Part shown: positions 44,369-51,792 of the stretch, one piece after another
Position numbering within the stretch: the stretch's first letter is position 1
How the letters are laid out: the number at the start of each line of letters is the position of its first letter
Assembly (NCBI GenBank): GCA_938003985.1
Contig: CALKWZ010000022.1
Location: 1-64,000, forward strand
Direction: 5' to 3'
Length of the DNA: 64,000 nt
DNA from: an uncultured Verrucomicrobiota bacterium
GTDB lineage: Bacteria > Verrucomicrobiota > Kiritimatiellia > CAIQIC01 > Lenti-01
The notes under the pieces: generated by a model
Databases searched by the model: none
The model's input: only the letters and a program-made list of their open reading frames with translations
What the model was told of the DNA's origin: nothing
Position numbers and translations under genes: made by a program

Positions 44369-45160
44369 ATGAATCCGTTCGAGCATTTCATCCTGACGCG
44401 TTTCAACGTGCCGCTGAAAGCGGAGTTGCCGGCCGGAGAAAAACCCGGACCGCACCGCGGGATCGATCCCGGCTGGCTGACGCGCCGGTTCGATCTGTTC
44501 GAGCGCGTGTGCCTGCCGTCCCTCCAGCGCCAGACCCAGGGCGCCTTCCAATGGCTGGTGTTCGTGGATTGGGCCACGCCGGTCGCCTTCAAGGAGCGCA
44601 TGGCCGCGCTGACCGTCCGCTATGAATTCCTGCGCCCGGTCTACTGCTCGGGATTCGACGAGGAAATCGCCCTGTCCGAAATCCGCCGCCGCGAGGAACC
44701 CGGCAAGATCCGCATCACCACGCGCCTCGACAACGACGACGCGCTGCATCCGCGCCTGGTCGAGCTCGTGCAGGAAACGGCGCAGCTGCAACTGGGCGGC
44801 CAGGACCTGGCCCGCGGTTTCTTCATCAGTTTTCCCATCGGCTGCTGCGAGAAGAAAGGCGACTTCTACGTCCGGAGCGAGCCGGACAACGCCTTCCAGA
44901 GCTTCGTGTCGGCCCCGGAATGCAACCAGACCGTCATGGGCGCGCCGAAAACCCTGCCGCGGGTGCTCAAGAACGCCCGCCCGATGTGGTGCCAGGTGAT
45001 CCACGACGACAACGTGACCGTCGCCTTGAGCGGCGTCTACTGGCCGTGGGGCGGCAGCAGCGAATTCGCCCCGGGCATCACCAACGGATTTTGCCGCGAC
45101 GTGTTCTGGCAGTGCGCCGAAGTCGTCCGCAGCGCCGCGAAGTATTTCCTGAAGCGCTGA
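44369..45160 (+). CDS. Putative sugar (rhamnosyl-type) transferase
   Basis: 263 residues. HFILTRFNV at the start, SLQRQTQGAFQWLVFVDWATP and ITTRLDNDDALHP resemble the small 'putative rhamnosyltransferase' family, in which the DxD-like TRLDNDDA segment binds the nucleotide-sugar. No signal peptide or membrane span is seen. The start is uncertain: ATG 44369 or 44363. A TTGCGC/CCTGAT pair would place transcription right at 44369. It faces the bat operon across a 76-nt gap of hairpins. Confidence 0.7.
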   Translation: MNPFEHFILTRFNVPLKAELPAGEKPGPHRGIDPGWLTRRFDLFERVCLPSLQRQTQGAFQWLVFVDWATPVAFKERMAALTVRYEFLRPVYCSGFDEEIALSEIRRREEPGKIRITTRLDNDDALHPRLVELVQETAQLQLGGQDLARGFFISFPIGCCEKKGDFYVRSEPDNAFQSFVSAPECNQTVMGAPKTLPRVLKNARPMWCQVIHDDNVTVALSGVYWPWGGSSEFAPGITNGFCRDVFWQCAEVVRSAAKYFLKR

Positions 45161-45172
45161 GGCTTCCTTGTC

Positions 45173-45233
45173 CCCCCGACGGGGTCGTCGGGGGCTCCAA
45201 CGGCTGTTTGGAGCCGGCACGACCCCGTGCCGG
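45173..45233. repeat. Three contiguous hairpins between convergent genes
   Basis: Stem 1: 45173-45180 with 45187-45194 (CCCCCGAC/GTCGGGGG, loop 6). Stem 2: 45195-45200 with 45208-45213 (CTCCAA/TTGGAG, loop 7). Stem 3: 45214-45221 with 45226-45233 (CCGGCACG/CGTGCCGG, loop 4). They adjoin with no spacer. No T-tract follows, so this is not a classical intrinsic terminator, although it could act as a bidirectional block or be a structured mobile repeat. Confidence 0.85.
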
Positions 45234-45236
45234 GAT

Positions 45237-46019
45237 CTATCGCACGGGGGCGAGGGCGGCGGCGGGGAGCCAGCCGCGCGTTTCGCCGAGTTCGACTTCG
45301 ACCCAGGTCCCGCGGCTTTCCCGCATCCGGACGATGGCGCCTTCCGGCACCGCGAGCAGCGGCGTGGCCGTTTCCAGCGGGCTGGAGAGCACCTTTTGGC
45401 CGGCGCCCATCACGACGCCTTCGGGGGTGTGTTCCAAGTCCCGATGCAGCGCCAGCCCGACGAGCGCGAGCAGCAGCAGCGCCGCCAGAACGGCCGCCGC
45501 AGGGCGCGCAACGAACCGGACCCTTGGCCAGGCAATCCAGGCCGCCAGCGCGCCCGCCAGCAACCAGAAGCAGACGATGCCGAATCCGAGCCATTCCGCG
45601 CGGCTGAAATCCAGCAGCAGCGCCGCCAGCGGCTTGCGCGCCGGCAATTCGATGCCGGCGGATTGCGCCGCGAAGCCGAGATTGGCGCGGACGTCCGGAT
45701 CGCGCGGCGCCAGGCGCTGCGCGCGGCGATAGGCCAGGATGGCCTGTCCGAGATTCCCGTTCCGATAGTACGCGTTGCCGAGGTTGAACAGCGTTTCCGG
45801 CTGCGCCTGGCCTTCGTCCACCAGCGCCTGCCAGCCGGCGATCGCGTCCGGCAGCCGGTTTTCGTCGTAGGCCTTCGCCGCGTCGGCGAACGCCCGCTCG
45901 AAGCGCGCTTCGCCTTCCGGCGCGGCCAACGCGGTCGTCGCAGCCAGCAAGAAAGCTCCCAGCAACCGGCGGATCCCATTCTGAATCCTGAATCCTGAAT
46001 CCTGAATTCTTGTTTTCAC
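45237..46019 (-). CDS. batE: BatE-like protein: TPR plus SH3-type domain
   Basis: 260 residues. The GTG start at 46019 overlaps the batD stop (GTGA). Residues 1-15 (KTRIQDSGFRIQNG) are encoded by a short-repeat cluster. A signal peptide core (LLGAFLLAATTALAA) follows, then tetratricopeptide repeats (LFNLGNAYYRNGNLGQAILAYRRAQRL). Two membrane spans come next (about 140-160 and 168-185), and a C-terminal SH3b-like domain (VPEGAIVRMRESRGTWVEVELGETRGWLPAAAL) completes the protein. This is the architecture of BatE, the last gene of Bacteroides-type aerotolerance (bat) operons. It probably acts in a periplasmic complex with BatA-BatD. Confidence 0.85.
   Translation of the reverse strand: MKTRIQDSGFRIQNGIRRLLGAFLLAATTALAAPEGEARFERAFADAAKAYDENRLPDAIAGWQALVDEGQAQPETLFNLGNAYYRNGNLGQAILAYRRAQRLAPRDPDVRANLGFAAQSAGIELPARKPLAALLLDFSRAEWLGFGIVCFWLLAGALAAWIAWPRVRFVARPAAAVLAALLLLALVGLALHRDLEHTPEGVVMGAGQKVLSSPLETATPLLAVPEGAIVRMRESRGTWVEVELGETRGWLPAAALAPVR
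45978..46010 (-). repeat. TTCAGGAT tandem repeats inside the batE 5' end
   Basis: On the minus strand AATTCAGGATTCAGGATTCA is followed by GGATTCAGAAT. The period is 9 nt, hence in frame, giving the peptide IQDSGFRIQ. It belongs to the same family as the arms at 43234-43325 and the cluster at 52677-52709. Confidence 0.85.
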
Positions 46020-47827
46020 AGCTTCACCCTTTCCGCCTTCCGCAGCAGAGCCGTGACATTGGCAATCCAATTGGCCAGCGCTTCGTGGGAAAGATCGGCC
46101 GCGGAGGCGTATCGGATCTGGTCGGAAAGCGCGAAGAACTCCTGCCATTTCGCAAGAGAAGTATCGTCGGCTTTCGCGGCGCGGAGTTTTTCGAGGATGA
46201 GCGGGGCTTCCACGGCGCCCGGCGGCAGATTGAGGCGGTGGCCGAAATAATCCGCGGCGGCGGCGGCCAGCGGCGCGAACACGGCCGCAGGCGCGGCGGA
46301 TTCCTTCAGCGCGGCTTCGGCCTTGCGCAGATTGGCGCGGGCGCTGCGCGGCGCCTTCTGGCGGCGGGCGAGGGCGACGTCGGTCGCGAGCCGGTTGCGC
46401 CGCCGCGTGGCGAAGAACAAGCCGGCCAGCGCCAGCGGCGCGGCGGCGTGCACGGCGATCAACAGGGATTTGCGCGCGGCCAGTCCGCCGCCGTTGCGCC
46501 AGCGCGCCGGCGCGGGCTTGAGATAGACGATGTCCGTGCCCAGCACGAGCGATCCGCCGCCCGCGGCGGCCCCGCCGGGCACCTGCAGCAGCAGGGCGCC
46601 GGCGCCGTTCTCGGAGGGATGCACCGTCAGCGGGAACGGCCCCGCCGAAACGGTGCGGTACTGCGCCGCCGCCGGATCGAAGAAGGAAAATTCCAGCGCC
46701 GGCAGCTCTTTCAAGGCGTCCGAACGCGGAATGACGACCTGCTCGAAGATCTTGGCGCCGCTTTCGGCGGTCGGATCGGGCACGTCGCCGATCTGGCGCG
46801 CTTCGTAGGCCTTGAAGAGATCGGCGTCGCGATACGACGGCGGCAGCGCGGCGGAGATATTGCCCGATCCTTGCAGCCGCAGGGACACGGTGATCGGTTC
46901 GCCGACCTTGAGTTCGCGCGGGCGAACGTCCATGGCGAACTCGAACCGGCCGACGGCGCCGGCATAGCCGGCCGGCCGGCCTTCGGCGGGAATCGAGCGG
47001 ACGACCAGGTTCGCCGGCGGCACCGGCAGCGTGACGGGCGTGGCGACCGGCCCGCCGAACGGATCGAAGAAACCGAAGGGATCGCGCCGCTGCTGGCGCT
47101 GGTTGGGATCGACCACGCCGACACGCAACGCGGGACGGACGTCGAACGCGCCGGCGGTCAGCGCACGCGCCTTGGCCCGGAACCGCCGCAGGTTGTAGAA
47201 CTGGCCGCCGACTTCCTCGCGGACCATCTGGAGTTCCTCGAACTGCCCGATCACGAAGCCCGATTCGGGAAAGCCGCCGAGCAGGTTGACGTCGCGGGTC
47301 AGCTCGACGCCGGGGAGGGAATAGATGCCGAGGACGAGGTCGAAGACCTGGTGGACGTAGGGCGGGTCGGACGGCAGCGTAAGCCGCGCGAAGAGCATCT
47401 CGTTGGTCGCCGCGGCGTCGCCGTTCGGCGCGCGGACTTCGAGGGAAACCTCGGGAATCTGGATCTGCTCGCCGTTGTAGTCAAGCGTGTAGGGGCCGAT
47501 GACGAACCGGCCGGGCTTCTGGGCGAACAGGTTGTAGGTCAGGCTGACGCGGGAGCCGCCGGTGCCGAATTGCATCTGCTGGCCGGTGCCGGTGATCTGC
47601 AGCCCGGGGATCTGGGGAAAATCGACGTTGGGGGCGGTGCGCACGCCGTGGAACGTGAGGGTGGCCTGCGCGGTTTCGCCGAGGTTCAGCAGCCGCGGCT
47701 GGACGTCGAACGACACGTCCGTCGCGCGCGCGGAAAGCGCGAACGCGAAAACGAGCGCAAAGGCGGCGCTTAGGACCCCAACCGCCTTGTGCGGTTGGTG
47801 AACGAGGTCGGGTGCCAGTTCACGCAT
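46016..47827 (-). CDS. batD: BatD-like protein
   Basis: 603 residues. The signal peptide is after ~20 residues (VLSAAFALVFAFALSARA). Large beta-rich periplasmic domains follow, with BatD landmarks: VSFDVQPRLLNLGETAQATLTF, FPQIPGLQITGTGQQMQF, and a second copy of the domain beginning near AMDVRPRELKVGEPITVSL. One membrane span lies near residue 440 (SLLIAVHAAAPLALAGLFF) with a helical cytosolic tail. The ATG at 47827 was chosen for its AGGTGG upstream; ATG 47890 is possible. A REP-like hairpin (47773-47803) is encoded just before the signal-peptide core and another lies just upstream of the ATG. Confidence 0.85.
   Translation of the reverse strand: MRELAPDLVHQPHKAVGVLSAAFALVFAFALSARATDVSFDVQPRLLNLGETAQATLTFHGVRTAPNVDFPQIPGLQITGTGQQMQFGTGGSRVSLTYNLFAQKPGRFVIGPYTLDYNGEQIQIPEVSLEVRAPNGDAAATNEMLFARLTLPSDPPYVHQVFDLVLGIYSLPGVELTRDVNLLGGFPESGFVIGQFEELQMVREEVGGQFYNLRRFRAKARALTAGAFDVRPALRVGVVDPNQRQQRRDPFGFFDPFGGPVATPVTLPVPPANLVVRSIPAEGRPAGYAGAVGRFEFAMDVRPRELKVGEPITVSLRLQGSGNISAALPPSYRDADLFKAYEARQIGDVPDPTAESGAKIFEQVVIPRSDALKELPALEFSFFDPAAAQYRTVSAGPFPLTVHPSENGAGALLLQVPGGAAAGGGSLVLGTDIVYLKPAPARWRNGGGLAARKSLLIAVHAAAPLALAGLFFATRRRNRLATDVALARRQKAPRSARANLRKAEAALKESAAPAAVFAPLAAAAADYFGHRLNLPPGAVEAPLILEKLRAAKADDTSLAKWQEFFALSDQIRYASAADLSHEALANWIANVTALLRKAERVKL
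47773..47803 (-). repeat. REP-like hairpin 1 (minus orientation)
   Basis: The stem CCAACCGC/GCGGTTGG is 8 bp (47778-47785 with 47791-47798) with a 5-nt loop. Read on the minus strand it is TTCACC-AACCGC-ACAAG-GCGGTT-GGGGTC, the same frame of conserved flanks and loop as hairpin 2. It lies inside the batD coding sequence. Confidence 0.75.
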
Positions 47828-47838
47828 GCGACCCACCT

Positions 47839-47872
47839 GATTCACCCGCGGCGCAAGGCCGCGGGGGTCTGG
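47839..47872 (+). repeat. REP-like hairpin 2 (plus orientation)
   Basis: The stem CCCGCGGC/GCCGCGGG is 8 bp (47845-47852 with 47858-47865) with a 5-nt loop. Read on the plus strand it is TTCACC-CGCGGC-GCAAG-GCCGCG-GGGGTC. Compared with hairpin 1, the flanks and loop are kept while the stem bases change in pairs. It lies just upstream of the chosen batD start. Confidence 0.75.
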
Positions 47873-47919
47873 AATCCAATGGAAGAGCATGGTTCGTACT
47901 CTAGCGGGGCGGAGCGCAT

Positions 47920-48753
47920 CTACCAGTCTTTTTCGACGGGGACGGGACGCCCGAAGAAGGGATGGAGCCGATCGCGCTGGGATTGTTCCTGCGCCTTCAT
48001 GGAATCGAGCATCATCGCGGCTTCCTCGGGCGTCATTTCTTCGGATGGTTTGTCTTCTTTGATCTGCTCCTCCTCCTGTTGCTGGTTTTCTTCGGATGGG
48101 TTCTCAGGCTGCGGTTGCGCCTGCGGCTGCTGTTGCTGTTGGTCTTGTTTCTGGTCCTGCTGTTCCTCCTGTTGTTGGTCCTGGTTCTGCTGATCTTGGT
48201 TTTGCTGGTCCTGCTGCTGTTGCTTTTGCTGCTGGATCTGCTGCTGCTTCAGGACGGCGAGTTCGTAGTTGGCCTTCGCGTCGAGGTCCTGCGGATCGAG
48301 CGCGATGGCGTTTTCGTACATCTGGATGGCTTCGGCGACGGACGCTTCGGCGCCGGCCAGTTCCTGCGTGGACATCGTCGGCAGCGGCATGGCCGGCGCG
48401 GCGGCGGGGCCGCCCACCTGGTGGAAGAGGGCGTTACCGCGGTTGTAGTAGGCCCGCGACTGGAGGCGCAGATCGGATCCCGACGAGGCGCGCGCGAAGG
48501 AATCGGCGGCCGCCTTCAGGTCGCCGCCGGCATAGGCGGCCAGCCCCGCGTTGTAGTAGGCCGCGGCCGGGTCGAGTTTTTCGGCCGGCGCGGCGGCGGC
48601 GGCTTCGAGGAACGCATTGCTCGCGGCGGGCCAGTTGCTCGCGGCGAACGCCTCCAGCCCCGCGTCGAACGAAGCGCGCGCGGAAGGCTCGGCGGCGCGG
48701 ACGGAAACCGCGGCCAGGGCGGCGCATGCCGCCAGGGAGAGAAGGCGCTTCAT
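47920..48753 (-). CDS. batC: BatC-like TPR protein with Gln-rich tail
   Basis: 277 residues. The signal peptide is MKRLLSLAACAALAAVSVRA. Tetratricopeptide-like helices follow (AAYYNAGLAAYAGGDLKAAADSFARA; RAYYNRGNALFHQ; ENAIALDPQDLDAKANYELAVL). A ~60-residue Gln/Asp/Glu-rich low-complexity segment (QQQIQQQKQQQQDQQNQDQQ and onward) and a short conserved-looking end (RDRLHPFFGRPVPVEKDW) complete it. The tail WPxEKDW pattern is common in BatC-type proteins. The ATG overlaps the batB stop (ATGA). Confidence 0.85.
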   Translation of the reverse strand: MKRLLSLAACAALAAVSVRAAEPSARASFDAGLEAFAASNWPAASNAFLEAAAAAPAEKLDPAAAYYNAGLAAYAGGDLKAAADSFARASSGSDLRLQSRAYYNRGNALFHQVGGPAAAPAMPLPTMSTQELAGAEASVAEAIQMYENAIALDPQDLDAKANYELAVLKQQQIQQQKQQQQDQQNQDQQNQDQQQEEQQDQKQDQQQQQPQAQPQPENPSEENQQQEEEQIKEDKPSEEMTPEEAAMMLDSMKAQEQSQRDRLHPFFGRPVPVEKDW

Positions 48754-49763
48754 GCGGGCTCCTTTCCGTTGGTTTTCCGCCGATCGCCCAGCAGCGCTTC
48801 CCACGCGAGCAGCAGCAGCGCGGCCGCGATGGGCCAGACGAAACGCTCTTCGTAGATCTTCGCCGTGCGGTTTTCCTGTTCGGAGCGCTTGAGGTTGTCG
48901 ATGCTTTCATTAAAAACGCGCTCGAGGCCGGTGTCGCCCGGGGCGGACCGGACGTAGGTGCCGCCCGTGCCCAGCGCGAGCTTCTGGAGCACGTCTTCCT
49001 TGAGGGCCGTTTTGACGATCTGGCCCTGGCGGTCCTTGAAGTAGCCGCCTTGGTTGTCGCCGGCGGGGACCATTTCGCCTTCGAGCGTGCCGATGCCGAT
49101 GGTGTAGACGCGGATGCCCTTCTCCTTCAGTTCGGGCAGGAGCGCGAGCGGATCGCCTTCGTGGTCTTCGCCGTCGGTGATGAGCAATATGACGCGGTCG
49201 GCGGTGCGGTCGGCGGGAAAGGCGGCGACGGCGGTTCGCAGCGCCTGTTCGAGGGCGGTGCCGCCTTTGGGGATGATCCCGGAATAGACGTCGTCGAGCG
49301 TCATCGCGAAGGCCGCGTAGTCGATCGTCAGCGGGCACTGGAGGATGGACGAACCGGCGAAGGGCACGAGCCCAACGCGGTCGCCGCGCAGGTTGCGCAG
49401 CAGGTCGCGGATGCCCCACTTGGCCTGCTGGAGGCGCGTGGGCTTGATGTCGGAGGCCATCATCGAGCGCGAGGTGTCGAGCACGACCATCAAATCGAGC
49501 CCTCGGCGGCGGACTTCTTCCCAGCGGAAGCCCCACTGCGGGCGGGCGAGGGCGAGGACCAGCAGCGCGAGTGCCAGCACGCGCAGCACGAGCCGCGATT
49601 TGGCGCGCGCCGGATTCCAGGCCGGGGCGAGCACGCCGAGCAGGGCCGGATCCACGAGCTGCGCGAGCGCGCGGCGCCGGCGGCGCAGCAGCGCGAACAG
49701 CGCCCAGGCCAGCGGAATCGCCAGCGGCAGCCAGACCAGAAGCTGGACATGGCCCCACTTCAC
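48750..49763 (-). CDS. batB: BatB: membrane-anchored von Willebrand A protein
   Basis: 337 residues with a GTG start overlapping the batA stop. There are two N-terminal membrane spans (near 8-24 and 60-76), a VWA domain with an intact MIDAS site (LDTSRSM near residue 97, then the downstream Thr and Asp in GGTALEQA and LITDGEDHEGD), and a C-terminal membrane span (IAAALLLLAWEALL). VWA pairs BatA/BatB bind partners through a metal ion at the periplasmic face. Confidence 0.92.
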   Translation of the reverse strand: MKWGHVQLLVWLPLAIPLAWALFALLRRRRRALAQLVDPALLGVLAPAWNPARAKSRLVLRVLALALLVLALARPQWGFRWEEVRRRGLDLMVVLDTSRSMMASDIKPTRLQQAKWGIRDLLRNLRGDRVGLVPFAGSSILQCPLTIDYAAFAMTLDDVYSGIIPKGGTALEQALRTAVAAFPADRTADRVILLITDGEDHEGDPLALLPELKEKGIRVYTIGIGTLEGEMVPAGDNQGGYFKDRQGQIVKTALKEDVLQKLALGTGGTYVRSAPGDTGLERVFNESIDNLKRSEQENRTAKIYEERFVWPIAAALLLLAWEALLGDRRKTNGKEPA

Positions 49764-50740
49764 GGCAGCCTCCCGAGGCGGGTGAAGCCCAGCAGGGTTT
49801 CACAAGCCAGGCCCAGCAGGCCCAGCAGCAGGAACGGCGCGAATTTCTCCTCGTAGCGCGTGTACTGGTCGAGCTCGATCTTCGTCTTTTCCATCTCGTC
49901 GATGGCTTTGTACGTCTCTTCAAGGCTCTTGAGGTCCGTGGCGCGGAAATATTTCGCCTTCGTGATTTCGGCGATCTTCTTGAGCGTGGCCTCGTCGATT
50001 TCGTTGCCGCCCTGCACGAAGCCGAAGATGCCGGTGGCGCGGGGCTGGTCGGAGCCGGCGCCGACGGTGTAGACCTTGATGCCAAGGGCGGCGGCGGCCT
50101 GCGCGGCGTCCGGCGGAGTCAGGCGCCCGGCGTTGTGGATGCCGTCGGTGAGCAGAATCACGATCTTCGACTTGGCCTTCGAATCGCGCAGGCGGTTCAC
50201 GCCGGAGGCGATGGCGTCGCCGATGGCCGTGGCGTCTTCGAGCATGCCGGTCTGCAGGCGGTCCATCTGGAGCATCAGCCAGGCATGGTCGGTGGTCAGC
50301 GGCGCGATGGTGTAGGGCATGGCGGCGAAGGCCACGATCCCGAGGCGGTCGTCGGGCCGCGCCTGGATGAACTGCGCGAGCACGGACTTGGCCGCGTCGA
50401 GGCGGTCCATGCGCTTCGTCGCGGTGGAAAAATCGTCGGCGCGCATGGAGGTCGAGGTGTCCACGACGAGCACGATGTCCACGCCTTCCGTTTCCACGCG
50501 CGACTCGCTCATGCCCTTCTGCGGACGGGCGGCGGCGGCGATCAGGAAGACGAGGCCGGCGGCGAACAGCGCGGGCGGCAGCCACCGCAGCGCGAGCCAC
50601 GGCGAGACCGGCAGGCCGAGCAGCGCCGCGCCGTCGGAGAACGCCAGCGGCGCCTGCCGCCGGCGGGCGTAGCGCAGCCAAACCAGCGCCGGCACCAGCA
50701 GCAGGAGCAGCAGCACGAGCGGATGGCGGAAAACGATCAT
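49760..50740 (-). CDS. batA: BatA: membrane-anchored von Willebrand A protein
   Basis: 326 residues with the same layout as BatB: a membrane span at 5-20, a second near 55-75, a VWA domain with MIDAS VVDTSTSMRADD near residue 98 and ILLTDGIHNAGRL, and a final span (FLLLGLLGLACETLLGF). It forms the VWA pair with BatB in the MoxR-assisted complex. The ATG overlaps the upstream stop (ATGA). A longer open frame extending to 51250 is a shadow of the upstream gene. Confidence 0.92.
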   Translation of the reverse strand: MIVFRHPLVLLLLLLVPALVWLRYARRRQAPLAFSDGAALLGLPVSPWLALRWLPPALFAAGLVFLIAAAARPQKGMSESRVETEGVDIVLVVDTSTSMRADDFSTATKRMDRLDAAKSVLAQFIQARPDDRLGIVAFAAMPYTIAPLTTDHAWLMLQMDRLQTGMLEDATAIGDAIASGVNRLRDSKAKSKIVILLTDGIHNAGRLTPPDAAQAAAALGIKVYTVGAGSDQPRATGIFGFVQGGNEIDEATLKKIAEITKAKYFRATDLKSLEETYKAIDEMEKTKIELDQYTRYEEKFAPFLLLGLLGLACETLLGFTRLGRLP

Positions 50741-51792
50741 GCGCTTTCCTCCTGCACGTACGGCGGCTTGGGAGGCTCCGGTTCCACCGGCATCGTTTCG
50801 TGGACGAGGAGCTCGGCGGATTCCAGGGCGTTGCGCATGTCGGCCTGGCCCGGCGCATGGCGCGCGAATTTCACGAGATCGCTCTGCTCGAGGAACCCGG
50901 CGACGAGGTCGCGGTGGGGGTCGGAGAGCTTCTTGGAGGTGAGGGCGTCGCGGATGAATTCCTCGGTGGTGCGTTCGGGCGCGCGCAGGCCGAAGCGGCC
51001 TTCGAGGTAACGGCGGACGATGCCGGAGAGCGCGACGTAGAACGGCTCGATCTGGAGCGCCTCGATCCAGCCCTTGGCGCGCAGGTCGGCGAGGGCGTCG
51101 AGCGCGAGCCGGTGCGGCGGCACCGGCGGCGCCAGGTGCAGGATCGTGCGGGGCGTGGTCAGGACCTTGCGCAGCGCGAGGAACGCGGCGGCCAGGATCG
51201 CCAAGATGCCCAGCGCAACCCACAGCCACCGCGCCGGCGGCGCGGGCCAATGGGCGAGGCCGCCCTTGGCGGGCCGGATCTCTTGCTCGCCGGGCTTCAG
51301 CGACGACACGACTTCCAGCGCCAGGAACGGATAGGCGTTGGTCACGACGCCCTGCGGCGTGGAAAGCAGGATTTTCGCGTTTTCGCCGACGACGTGGTTG
51401 GTGATCGTCAGCGAGGTCAGCCGGATTTTCTGGACGGTGCGCAGCAGGCCGTTGGCGAGCGTTTCCGTTTCGGTCTTGGCGTCGCGGACGACGACGTCCT
51501 TGCCGTTGGCGGGATTGGGGAAGCCGACGGTCGTGCCGCCGCGGTGCAGGGCGGTCAGCGTCACCTCGACCGGGTCGCCGATGCGGATCTGGTTGGTGGA
51601 CATCGCCGCGGAGACGGAAATCTCCTGCCCGGCCGGCAGTTCCGGCGGCGGCGGAGCCGGCTTGGAGCAGCCGACCAGCGCGGCGGCGGCAAGCGCGGGA
51701 AAAGTTTTACGTAGAACGTAAAAAGTTTCGGAAGTTTTTACGTAGAACGTAAAAACTTTCGCGGAATTTTCCACTGCACGTAAAAACGTCAT
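50737..51792 (-). CDS. Bat-operon membrane protein (lipoprotein-like N-terminus, BatD/DUF4381-like position)
   Basis: 351 residues. The ATG overlaps the DUF58 stop (ATGA), which fixes the start. Residues 2-28 are encoded by palindromic repeats; then comes a signal-peptide core ending in a lipobox (ALAAAALVGC). A periplasmic beta domain follows (ISVSAAMSTNQIRIGDPVEVTLTALH), then one membrane span near 195-215 and a helical cytosolic region (YVALSGIVRRYLEGRFGLRAPERTTEEFIRD). The YxxLsxIlRrYle pattern is typical of the helical proteins encoded between DUF58 and BatA genes. It is probably a partner of the VWA complex. Confidence 0.8.
   Translation of the reverse strand: MTFLRAVENSAKVFTFYVKTSETFYVLRKTFPALAAAALVGCSKPAPPPPELPAGQEISVSAAMSTNQIRIGDPVEVTLTALHRGGTTVGFPNPANGKDVVVRDAKTETETLANGLLRTVQKIRLTSLTITNHVVGENAKILLSTPQGVVTNAYPFLALEVVSSLKPGEQEIRPAKGGLAHWPAPPARWLWVALGILAILAAAFLALRKVLTTPRTILHLAPPVPPHRLALDALADLRAKGWIEALQIEPFYVALSGIVRRYLEGRFGLRAPERTTEEFIRDALTSKKLSDPHRDLVAGFLEQSDLVKFARHAPGQADMRNALESAELLVHETMPVEPEPPKPPYVQEESA
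51701..51788 (-). repeat. Palindromic TTTTACGT-AGA-ACGTAAAA repeats inside a 5' coding end
   Basis: Two copies of TTTTACGTAGAACGTAAAA (at 51705-51723 and 51736-51754) each form a perfect 8-bp inverted repeat around AGA. A third half-copy (CACGTAAAA) lies at 51777-51785. Linkers GTTTCG/CTTTCG are also repeated. The cluster is AT-rich in a GC-rich operon and encodes the N-terminus of the overlapping gene. Confidence 0.9.

Noticed and set aside
49760..51250. A 496-residue version of BatA
   Set aside because: The extra N-terminal part is Arg/Pro-rich shadow sequence of the upstream gene; the ATG at 50740 overlaps that gene's stop and starts a proper membrane span.
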